Assembly (NCBI GenBank): GCA_964435635.1
Contig: CAYSZU010000029.1
Location: 1 to 8,652, forward strand
DNA: 8,652 bases
Source: DAOOOU01 sp964435635
Lineage (GTDB): Bacteria; Bacillota_I; Bacilli_A; RF39; UBA660
Direction: 5' to 3'
A program made the translations under genes and the position numbers. Below, piece after piece: positions 1-5,137 of the stretch (its first letter is position 1; the number at the start of each line of letters is the position of its first letter). The notes beneath the pieces were generated by a model, which saw only the letters and a program-made list of their open reading frames with translations, did not search any database and was not told the origin of the DNA.

Positions 1-99
1 GTATTAATTCCTAATTGTGATGGAAAAGTTGAAAATAACTTAACCAATCGCTCCAAAAGCAAATCTGTTCGAGAACTTCGAACATTAATAAAAAGATGA
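1..99 (+). CDS. C-terminal fragment of an unidentified protein
   Basis: Frame 1 is open from the left edge and ends at TGA (97-99), giving a 32-residue basic tail rich in Asn, Ser, Lys and Arg that ends LRTLIKR. The stop lies inside a strong terminator hairpin (90-128), an arrangement seen at several other genes here, which supports this being the true end of a gene that begins outside the window. I do not recognise the protein. The tail faintly resembles the basic C-terminus of RsmH-type rRNA methyltransferases, but this is too weak to use as a call. If TGA were read as Trp the frame would run only four more codons to TAA, so the end is nearly the same in either code. Confidence 0.5.
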   Translation, partial: VLIPNCDGKVENNLTNRSKSKSVRELRTLIKR

Positions 100-129
100 T
101 TAACCTATTAAATGTTAATCATCTTTTTT
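90..129 (+). terminator. Rho-independent terminator, probably two-way
   Basis: The arms 90-104 and 114-128 form a perfect 15-bp stem (core GATGATTAAC / GTTAATCATC) with a 9-nt loop and T6 at 124-129. The other strand also ends in a short T run, so it could close both the plus-strand gene ending at 99 and the minus-strand gene ending at 224. No other terminator is visible between them. Confidence 0.85.
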
Positions 130-223
130 CCTTATATTATCAAGATATATCTCAACCCAGATAATTACTTATGGTTAGTGCTATAGCAAGTTTTTAATAT
201 CTGTTAGGCCAGCAATAAAAACA

Positions 224-1654
224 TTAATGAACGACTCCGCCCCATTCAACAGCAACAAAACCATGGCGATTAAAAACTGGCAATTTTTCTTCCTTTATTT
301 TAATATAACTATCGATCTTTTTAACGTGCATTGTCAATCTTAATAACGAATCAGGCTTTGGTTCGATAATTAATTTATTGTTGCTTTGTTTTTCTTCGGT
401 TAATTCAAAGTAGACTAGGCTATGAATGTTATTTTCTAAAATTGGCAGCCAAAACATAATAAATTCATTGGCTTCTCTTCGATTAAGACCAATAATGGCT
501 AACTTATCTTCTAAGAAGGCAATTGCTTTCTCACCGTCTACATAAAAGCCAGTGTTAAAATCAACTTGGGTCTCGTTTTTTTCTTCCCAGTATAAGGTAT
601 AGTAGTAAATCTTGGCTTCATCATAAAGATCGCCATTTGGGTGAGCAGTAACTTGCCAACTATGATTATATTTAGGATAAGTAGTTGTTAATAATTCCGG
701 TTTAGAAAATGATACCGTAACATTTGTTTTTACTTCAGGATATAAATATAAAACTGGCTTGTAAGCAACGTTAGGATCACATTCTTCTTGCCCAACATCA
801 GTAAAAACCGCCTCTAGCATAGGACTTGTTTCAAAAGTGTTTTTAGCAATCGGAATAAAATACAAAATATCACTAGTAATCAGACAACCACACCCTTGAT
901 ATAAATTAAAATTAAGCGTAACAGTATTAGTTGCTATAACTAAGTTATTAAGATAAGAACTAGATTCATCACAACCGCCCTCGCCAGCTTTTAATAAGTA
1001 GGCTAGATAATCATTTTTCTCAAAGTCAGTTATTTGTAAATTTCCGCTTAAGTTATTATCACTTAATATTTCTTGATATGCTTCATAATCTGTTACTAAA
1101 GTCTCATTAATAATTAAGGTGTTTTCACCAAGAAAAATCTTTTCTAATCCTTTATATTCGATAAGATCGCAATTTATATCATCCTCGTTTTTATTATACT
1201 TTGCTTTTATATTATCAAGGGAGATAACCTTACCTTTTTCAATCGGAATGAAAAACACTTCAACCGATTCATCACATTTTTCACAAGTAACTTGATAATC
1301 AAATTTAATTGTTATTTTATTTCTTTCTAAGATAGCTTCATCAAAAGAAACTATTTCCTGACAATGATCATATTTTATGAAGAAGGCTAAATAATCATGT
1401 TTATTAAAATCATCACTAGTTAATGCCCCGCTAATATTAAACGCTCTTAGCAGCGTAGTATATTCTATAAACGTTTCAACTAGCCGCGGATCAGGCAATA
1501 ATAACTCACTATTATTTATAGTTATTCGCTCCGTGGTACTAATTTTAATTTCTTGGTGGCTTTTAGTTGCCAAGTAATAAATAATGAACCCCAATAGAAA
1601 AATAATTAAAACAGAAATAACTGACAGTAACAAGTACTTAGTATGTCTTTTCAT
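224..1654 (-). CDS. Membrane-anchored surface protein with duplicated Cys-containing module and conserved YLYP...VEWGG C-terminal domain
   Basis: This is a 476-residue protein of unknown function. Residues 1-6 are basic and about 7-30 form one hydrophobic helix, best read as an uncleaved signal anchor because there is no lipobox or obvious cleavage site. The rest would lie outside the cell. Residues about 43-138 and 177-268 are a degenerate tandem repeat: each has an SG.L...DF.K.DYLA segment, then cysteines (C98, C124, C127; C228, C255, C257), and ends in F/Y-FIPI. Residues about 298-473 form a second domain with KPVLYLYP near its start (Y303-P306), TTTYPKYN, REANEFIMFWLP, EPKPDSLLR and a terminal VEWGG (469-473). 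From memory the same motif series ends many uncharacterised Firmicutes exported proteins. The ATG has GGAG (1663-1666) eight bases upstream. No catalytic motif is visible; adhesion or wall-associated roles are possible but not shown. Confidence 0.85.
   Translation of the reverse strand: MKRHTKYLLLSVISVLIIFLLGFIIYYLATKSHQEIKISTTERITINNSELLLPDPRLVETFIEYTTLLRAFNISGALTSDDFNKHDYLAFFIKYDHCQEIVSFDEAILERNKITIKFDYQVTCEKCDESVEVFFIPIEKGKVISLDNIKAKYNKNEDDINCDLIEYKGLEKIFLGENTLIINETLVTDYEAYQEILSDNNLSGNLQITDFEKNDYLAYLLKAGEGGCDESSSYLNNLVIATNTVTLNFNLYQGCGCLITSDILYFIPIAKNTFETSPMLEAVFTDVGQEECDPNVAYKPVLYLYPEVKTNVTVSFSKPELLTTTYPKYNHSWQVTAHPNGDLYDEAKIYYYTLYWEEKNETQVDFNTGFYVDGEKAIAFLEDKLAIIGLNRREANEFIMFWLPILENNIHSLVYFELTEEKQSNNKLIIEPKPDSLLRLTMHVKKIDSYIKIKEEKLPVFNRHGFVAVEWGGVVH
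851..1528 (-). repeat. Internal duplication in the 476-residue surface protein
   Basis: Two protein-level repeats lie at 1241-1528 (residues 43-138) and 851-1126 (residues 177-268). Matching landmarks in the same order are SGALTSDDFNKHDYLAFF against SGNLQITDFEKNDYLAYL, then ITIKF against VTLNF, a Cys pair (CEKC against CGC), and FFIPI against YFIPI. The DNA itself is no longer obviously repetitive, so the duplication is old. Confidence 0.7.
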
Positions 1655-1674
1655 ATAATCGACTCCATATTATG

Positions 1675-1702
1675 ATTTTACCACAAAAAAAAATTAATAC
1701 AA
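1675..1702 (-). promoter_or_regulatory. Putative promoter of the surface-protein gene
   Basis: Read on the minus strand: TTGTAT (1697-1702), 16-bp spacer, TAAAAT (1675-1680). Transcription would start close to the GGAG ribosome site, giving a very short leader. The -35 box overlaps the T tract of the terminator of the preceding gene, as expected for tightly packed units. Confidence 0.4.
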
Positions 1703-1726
1703 AAAAAACACGTTATTAATAACGTG
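1701..1726 (-). terminator. Terminator of the zinc-ribbon gene
   Basis: Positions 1709-1726 are a perfect 18-base palindrome, CACGTTATTAATAACGTG. On the minus strand it is followed directly by eight T (1708-1701), so it is a typical intrinsic terminator. The stop codon of the zinc-ribbon gene (1716-1718) lies in the loop and top of the stem. The plus-strand side lacks a comparable T run. Confidence 0.85.
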
Positions 1727-1892
1727 AGTTTTGACTACTACTATTTTTTTTAATGTCTCTGCAAGCTTTACATCTTACAGGTTTGTTATTAAAATTCATT
1801 TTCTTGTAAAATTCTTGATCTTTTACAGTAAAAGTGAATTTTTCATGACAATCTTTACATTCTAGTATTTCATCTTTTAGTTCAGTTTCCAT
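1716..1892 (-). CDS. 58-residue zinc-ribbon protein (zf-trcl type)
   Basis: This short gene starts at ATG 1892-1890 behind a full AAGGAGG site (1897-1903), and ends at TAA 1716-1718 inside its terminator. The protein reads METELKDEILECKDCHEKF and continues with FTVKDQEFYKK and PVRCKACRD. Two CxxC knuckles (C12/C15 and C41/C44) with the EFTxxxQEFY-like segment between them match the small 'probable zinc-ribbon' family I recall as zf-trcl. The tail after residue 48 is polar and probably disordered. The family has no settled function; the fold suggests binding one zinc ion and perhaps a protein or nucleic-acid partner. Two possible promoters lie upstream. The strong ribosome site, conserved family pattern and own terminator make this a real gene despite its size. 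Confidence 0.85.
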   Translation of the reverse strand: METELKDEILECKDCHEKFTFTVKDQEFYKKMNFNNKPVRCKACRDIKKNSSSQNSRY

Positions 1893-1964
1893 AGGGCCTC
1901 CTTATAATATTTGATTCTTGATTATCGGAGACTTTTCGGTAACAAATAACTTAAATCACTTTGT

Positions 1965-1993
1965 ATTATAGCATAGATAATTTAAAAATACAA
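1965..1993 (-). promoter_or_regulatory. Proximal promoter of the zinc-ribbon gene (extended -10)
   Basis: Minus strand: TTGTAT (1988-1993), 17-bp spacer ending in TGC, then TATAAT (1965-1970). The TGn before a perfect -10 box makes an extended -10 promoter and offsets the weak -35. The leader to the ATG would be about 65 bases. Confidence 0.6.
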
Positions 1994-2073
1994 ATAAATG
2001 TTTAATTACTACCAATATTATTAAAAATAAGGCAATTATATTAATATTTCTAGTTATCACAGCTAGCTAAGCT

Positions 2074-2103
2074 ATTATAGCACAATAAATATTTATTTGT
2101 AAA
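2074..2103 (-). promoter_or_regulatory. Possible distal promoter upstream of the zinc-ribbon gene
   Basis: Minus strand: TTTACA (2098-2103), 18-bp spacer ending TGC, TATAAT (2074-2079), again an extended -10. It lies just past the hsp20 terminator and would give a leader of roughly 175 bases for the zinc-ribbon gene. An AT-rich palindrome, ATAAATATTTAT, sits in the spacer and could be an operator or just composition. No convincing separate gene lies between the two promoters. Confidence 0.4.
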
Positions 2104-2130
2104 AAAATAAAGAGGATACCCTCTTTATTT
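2101..2130 (-). terminator. Terminator of hsp20
   Basis: An 11-bp stem (2105-2115 with 2120-2130; core AATAAAGAGG / CCTCTTTATT) with a 4-nt loop is followed on the minus strand by a T run (2107-2101). The hsp20 stop codon (2125-2127) is within the first arm. Confidence 0.85.
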
Positions 2131-2511
2131 GATTTCAATTGCTTTTTTGGTATCTATTTTCGCTTTTTTAGGAATTGCGATTTTTAGAATACCGTCTTTA
2201 AATTCCGCGTCAATTTTATCTTCTTCAATATCACCGAAGTTAAAACTTCTTTGATATTTTCCGTAAGTTCTTTCACGGCGGATGAATTTCTTTGATTTTT
2301 CTTCGTCTTCGCTTGATTTTTCAGCAGTAATTGTGACAAAGCCATTGTTGCATTCGATCTTGATGTCATCTTTTTTAAAGCCGGGAATATCCATTTCTAA
2401 GTTATAGATCCCGTCTTCTTCGAAGATGTCACATTTCATCTCGTTGTATCTTTGGGGAACAAAATCATCAAAAAAATCATCTAAGTAAAAATTCCTTGGG
2501 ATTAAATTCAT
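2125..2511 (-). CDS. hsp20: Small heat-shock protein, Hsp20/alpha-crystallin family
   Basis: This is an ATP-independent holdase chaperone that would bind unfolding proteins in the cytoplasm and pass them to other chaperones. From the ATG at 2511 it has 128 residues, normal for the family. A short N-terminal arm with FYLDDFFDDF is followed by an alpha-crystallin domain at about 25-115, including YNLEMDIPGFKKDDIKI, the ERTYGKYQRSF strand region and the DGILKIAIPK signature. The tail carries IEI, the I-x-I motif that docks into a neighbouring subunit during oligomer assembly. An upstream in-frame GTG at 2517 would add two residues, but it sits almost on the AAAGGAAG ribosome site (2519-2526), while the ATG has good spacing, so I prefer the ATG. 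A consensus promoter and a CIRCE element lie directly upstream, indicating HrcA heat-shock control. Confidence 0.93.
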   Translation of the reverse strand: MNLIPRNFYLDDFFDDFVPQRYNEMKCDIFEEDGIYNLEMDIPGFKKDDIKIECNNGFVTITAEKSSEDEEKSKKFIRRERTYGKYQRSFNFGDIEEDKIDAEFKDGILKIAIPKKAKIDTKKAIEIK

Positions 2512-2535
2512 CTCCACACTTCCTTTCTTAATTAT

Positions 2536-2564
2536 ATTATAACTAAGCTCTTGGCACTTGTCAA
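2536..2564 (-). promoter_or_regulatory. Consensus sigma-A promoter of hsp20
   Basis: Minus strand: TTGACA (2559-2564), exact 17-bp spacer, TATAAT (2536-2541). Both hexamers are perfect. The start of transcription should fall just before the AAAGGAAG ribosome site, giving a short leader. The -35 box lies within the CIRCE element. Confidence 0.85.
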
Positions 2565-2577
2565 TAGGGAGTGCTAA
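2551..2577 (-). promoter_or_regulatory. CIRCE operator (HrcA binding site)
   Basis: Minus strand: TTAGCACTC, a 9-base spacer, AAGTGCCAA. The known CIRCE consensus is TTAGCACTC-N9-GAGTGCTAA, so the left arm is exact and the right arm matches at 7 of 9 positions with the exact spacing. It covers the -35 box and the start of the spacer, as expected for repression by HrcA that is relieved by heat. Confidence 0.9.
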
Positions 2578-2582
2578 ATTTT

Positions 2583-3404
2583 TTATTTATTTTGTTCATA
2601 TTCATCTAGAAACGATTTTTCAATTATTCCGTTATGGTAACTAATAATAGTATTTAAATTTACTCCTTCGGCACTTTTAAAAATATTATATTCAATAAAT
2701 TTATTTGTTTTTCTAAAATCGCTAATTAGATTTTTAATTTCCTTTCGCTTAGAATCCTTTTCCGTTAGTTTAGTAAATTCGCAAGCACAATTAATGAATT
2801 CTAAATTATTATATTTTTGCCAAGCTTCTATAGCGCTTTCTTTAACTAAGTATAAAGGTCTGATTAATTCCATTCCTTCAAAGTTATCACTTTTTAGTTT
2901 TGGCAGCATCGTTTTAAATTCACCACCATATAAGATACTCAATAAAATAGTTTCGATAACATCATCAAAATGATGACCTAATGCGATTTTATTACATCCT
3001 AATTCCTTTGCTTTATTATATAAGTGACCGCGACGCATACGAGCGCAAATATAACAAGGTGCTTTCTTATTTAACTTATTAGCTACTGCAAAAACATCTG
3101 TCTCAAAAACAGTAAGCGGAACATCTAGTAATTTGGCGTTTTTAATAATTTTATTAATATTAGTTTTGGTATAGCCAGGGTTCATAACAATGAATACCAA
3201 ATCAAATTCAAATTGGCCATGTCTTTGTAATTCTTGCATTGCTTTAGCTAAAAGAAAAGAATCTTTGCCGCCACTAAGGCAAACGCCAATTTTATCCCCA
3301 GGAGAAATTAACTTGTAATCCTTAATGGCTTTAACAAATTTACTCCAAATATCTTTACGATATTTTTTTATTAGGCTTTTTTCAATTTCACGATATTTTT
3401 CCAT
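2583..3404 (-). CDS. ttcA: TtcA-like PP-loop tRNA 2-thiocytidine synthetase
   Basis: Enzymes of this family adenylate a cytidine in the tRNA anticodon loop (C32 in studied cases) and replace its oxygen with sulfur, using ATP and a [4Fe-4S] cluster. The 273-residue protein has the PP-loop SGGKDS (44-49) that binds ATP, the pair PCYICARMRRG (C117, C120) and a later CAC (C206, C208), which fit the three cluster-binding cysteines of TtcA. It also has the GHHFDDVIET segment (143-152) followed by LYGGEFKTMLPKL, typical of TtcA rather than of TilS or MnmA. The C-terminal 60 residues are less familiar. The ATG has GGAAGG upstream. The CIRCE/promoter of hsp20 begins five bases after the stop, with no terminator between, so read-through into hsp20 is possible. 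The family call is firm; the exact target base is inferred. Confidence 0.88.
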   Translation of the reverse strand: MEKYREIEKSLIKKYRKDIWSKFVKAIKDYKLISPGDKIGVCLSGGKDSFLLAKAMQELQRHGQFEFDLVFIVMNPGYTKTNINKIIKNAKLLDVPLTVFETDVFAVANKLNKKAPCYICARMRRGHLYNKAKELGCNKIALGHHFDDVIETILLSILYGGEFKTMLPKLKSDNFEGMELIRPLYLVKESAIEAWQKYNNLEFINCACEFTKLTEKDSKRKEIKNLISDFRKTNKFIEYNIFKSAEGVNLNTIISYHNGIIEKSFLDEYEQNK

Positions 3405-3423
3405 ACATAACCTTCCGGAGATA

Positions 3424-3452
3424 ATTTTAGCATACTATTAGGATTTATTAAA
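3424..3452 (-). promoter_or_regulatory. Putative ttcA promoter
   Basis: Minus strand: TTTAAT (3447-3452), 17-bp spacer ending TGC, TAAAAT (3424-3429). The extended -10 is good and the -35 poor. Its -35 region shares bases with that of the divergent pduL promoter, so the two polymerases would compete. Confidence 0.5.
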
Positions 3453-3472
3453 ACACTTTTATTTGTTATAAT
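3444..3472 (+). promoter_or_regulatory. Putative promoter of the pduL-dusB operon (extended -10)
   Basis: TTTATT (3444-3449), 17-bp spacer ending TGT, TATAAT (3467-3472). A perfect extended -10 lies 20 bases before the ATG, leaving just room for the AGGAAG ribosome site (3479-3484). The -35 overlaps that of the ttcA promoter on the other strand. Confidence 0.6.
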
Positions 3473-3491
3473 TATTCTAGGAAGTGATATT

Positions 3492-4064
3492 ATGAAAATT
3501 AAAACAAGCATAGGGGTAAGTAATCACCACGTTCATTTAACAAAAGAAGCTTTTCAGCAGTTATTTGGCAAGGAGACAATCACTTTAGCTAAATCAACTA
3601 AACAACCTGGCCAATTTGCTGGCGAGGAGAAAGTTGCGATAAGAACAGCTCAGGGAAAACTTGAAAACCTTCGCGTGATGGGACCTTTTCGTCCTTATTG
3701 TCAAGTTGAAATAACTAAAACGGATGCTTATCAATTAAAAATTGATCCACCAGTTCGAAGAAGTGGTGATGTTAATAATGCAGCGGAAGGTTTAATTGTC
3801 GGTCCGGCTGGTACGATTACAACAAATAATATAATAATTGCCAATCGTCATGTTCACGTGCCGCGCGATTTAGCTAATGAAAAGAATATTATTGATGATC
3901 AAACAGTTAGGGGAATAATAAATAATACCCCTAAAAAAGGAACGATTGAATTAAAAGCCGTGGTTGATGATAATTATTTTTATGAAATACATCTTGATAT
4001 GGATGATGCTAACGCTTTTCTATTAAAAAATGGTGATGAGATCGATTTAGATTATGAAATTTAA
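3492..4064 (+). CDS. pduL: Phosphate propanoyltransferase / PduL-type phosphotransacylase
   Basis: This enzyme interconverts acyl-CoA plus phosphate and acyl-phosphate plus CoA, the step before acetate or propionate kinase makes ATP. The 190-residue protein shows the family's two similar halves: NHHVHLT (11-17) and ANRHVHVPRD (117-126) each present a H-x-H zinc site, with EIHLD (H167) as a further ligand, and PPVRRSGD (86-93) includes the conserved catalytic arginine. It begins directly at the catalytic domain and lacks the N-terminal encapsulation peptide of PduL proteins targeted to microcompartments. No shell or diol-dehydratase genes are nearby, so I infer a cytosolic, housekeeping role in place of Pta, most likely on acetyl-CoA. 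Its last 11 bases overlap the start of dusB, so the two are probably translated together. Confidence 0.93.
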   Translation: MKIKTSIGVSNHHVHLTKEAFQQLFGKETITLAKSTKQPGQFAGEEKVAIRTAQGKLENLRVMGPFRPYCQVEITKTDAYQLKIDPPVRRSGDVNNAAEGLIVGPAGTITTNNIIIANRHVHVPRDLANEKNIIDDQTVRGIINNTPKKGTIELKAVVDDNYFYEIHLDMDDANAFLLKNGDEIDLDYEI

Positions 4065-5031
4065 AATTAGAGAGATAGAGATTGCAAATCAAGTTGTTTT
4101 AGCGCCGATGGCAGGAATCTCTAATTCGGCCTATCGTCAAATTATTAAAGAAATGGGTGCGGGATTAGTTTATGCCGAAATGGTTAGTGATAAAGCCATT
4201 GTTTTTGAGAACGCTAAAACGTTAGCTATGTTAAGAATGACAGAAAAAGAAAGGCCAATTGTCCAACAAATTTTCGGCAGTGATATTAAGTCTTTTGTCG
4301 AAGCGGCTAGGCAAATCGAACAAATAATGCAACCTGATATAATTGATATTAATATGGGTTGTCCAGTTCCAAAAGTTGCTATTAAGAATCAAGCTGGAAG
4401 TTCCCTTTTAAAAGATTTAAATAAAATAAAAGAAATTGTTTCACAAGTGGCATCAGCGGTAAAGGTTCCTGTTACGGTAAAAATTAGAAGTGGTTGGGAT
4501 GAAAAAAGTATTAATGCAGTAGAAGTTGCAAGAGTTTGTGAACAAGCTGGAGCAAGTGCTATAGCAATTCATGCCCGGACTAGAAGCCAAGGATATAGTG
4601 GCAAAGCTGATTTAGAAATAATTAAACAAGTTAAAGAAGCGGTTAGGATTCCTGTTATTGGTAACGGCGATATCAAAACTTGCTACCAGGCAAAAGAAAT
4701 GCTTTCTTATACAAAGTGCGATGCTGTTATGATTGGTCGAGGTTGTTTAGGAAACCCTTGGTTAATAAAAGAATGTGTTGATTATTTAGATTTAAATATC
4801 GAACCAAAAGTTGTTTCCCGTCAAGAAAAAGTAAGAATGATGAGATACCATTTAGAATTATTAAAAGAATATCAACCTGAGAAACTAGCTATGATTGAAA
4901 TAAGAAGTCAATTTCTTTGGTATCTTAAAGGCTTATCACATAGTAAAACGATTAAAGAACAAATCTGTCATTGCCAAAATTATTTTGAAATGGCGCAGAT
5001 ATTAGATGAATTAGAAACTTTTAAAGACTAG
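4054..5031 (+). CDS. dusB: tRNA-dihydrouridine synthase, DusB type
   Basis: This FMN- and NAD(P)H-dependent enzyme reduces uridines of the tRNA D-loop to dihydrouridine. The 325-residue protein has the TIM-barrel landmarks in order: VLAPMAGISNSAYR (15-28), DINMGCPVPKV (98-108) with catalytic C103, VKIRSGWDE (142-150), AIHARTRSQGYSG (171-183), PVIGNGDI (200-207) and MIGRGCLGNPW (226-236) for FMN phosphate binding. A helical tRNA-binding tail contains RSQFLWYLKGL (284-294). Length and motifs fit full-size DusB of Firmicutes. The ATG lies within the last codons of pduL (11-base overlap) and has only a weak ribosome site, so initiation probably depends on ribosomes finishing pduL. A terminator closes the unit at the TAG stop. 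Confidence 0.95.
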   Translation: MKFKIREIEIANQVVLAPMAGISNSAYRQIIKEMGAGLVYAEMVSDKAIVFENAKTLAMLRMTEKERPIVQQIFGSDIKSFVEAARQIEQIMQPDIIDINMGCPVPKVAIKNQAGSSLLKDLNKIKEIVSQVASAVKVPVTVKIRSGWDEKSINAVEVARVCEQAGASAIAIHARTRSQGYSGKADLEIIKQVKEAVRIPVIGNGDIKTCYQAKEMLSYTKCDAVMIGRGCLGNPWLIKECVDYLDLNIEPKVVSRQEKVRMMRYHLELLKEYQPEKLAMIEIRSQFLWYLKGLSHSKTIKEQICHCQNYFEMAQILDELETFKD

Positions 5032-5045
5032 TAATTAGTCTTTTT
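5023..5045 (+). terminator. Terminator of the pduL-dusB operon
   Basis: The 8-bp stem AAAGACTA (5023-5030) / TAGTCTTT (5036-5043) has a 5-nt loop and a T run at 5041-5045. The dusB stop codon TAG (5029-5031) is at the top of the first arm. The stem is short, so termination may be partial. Confidence 0.7.
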
Positions 5046-5081
5046 ATTATTTTTTATATCTAACTATTAACTAAGATGAGT

Positions 5082-5110
5082 TTGTAAATTAGGTAAAAAT
5101 GAGATACAAT
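5082..5110 (+). promoter_or_regulatory. Promoter of the nrdD-family gene
   Basis: TTGTAA (5082-5087), 17-bp spacer, TACAAT (5105-5110). Transcription would start near 5117, about 20 bases before the coding region. I see no convincing NrdR-box pair, so there is no sign of the usual RNR repressor control. Confidence 0.65.
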
Positions 5111-5137
5111 TAACATAGTAAAGTTTAAGGGTGATAT

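Noticed and set aside
1709..1726. Perfect palindrome as a repressor operator
   Set aside because: It is followed by eight T on the minus strand right at the end of the zinc-ribbon gene, so an intrinsic terminator explains it.
1956..2060. Minus-strand 34-codon open frame from GTG encoding a hydrophobic peptide, suggestive of a small toxin or membrane peptide
   Set aside because: No ribosome site before the GTG, a stop two codons upstream, and it runs through the proximal promoter of the zinc-ribbon gene. AT-rich DNA yields such frames by chance.
2184..2369. Second minus-strand frame inside hsp20
   Set aside because: It lies fully within the alpha-crystallin domain coding region and has a low-complexity, unconvincing product.
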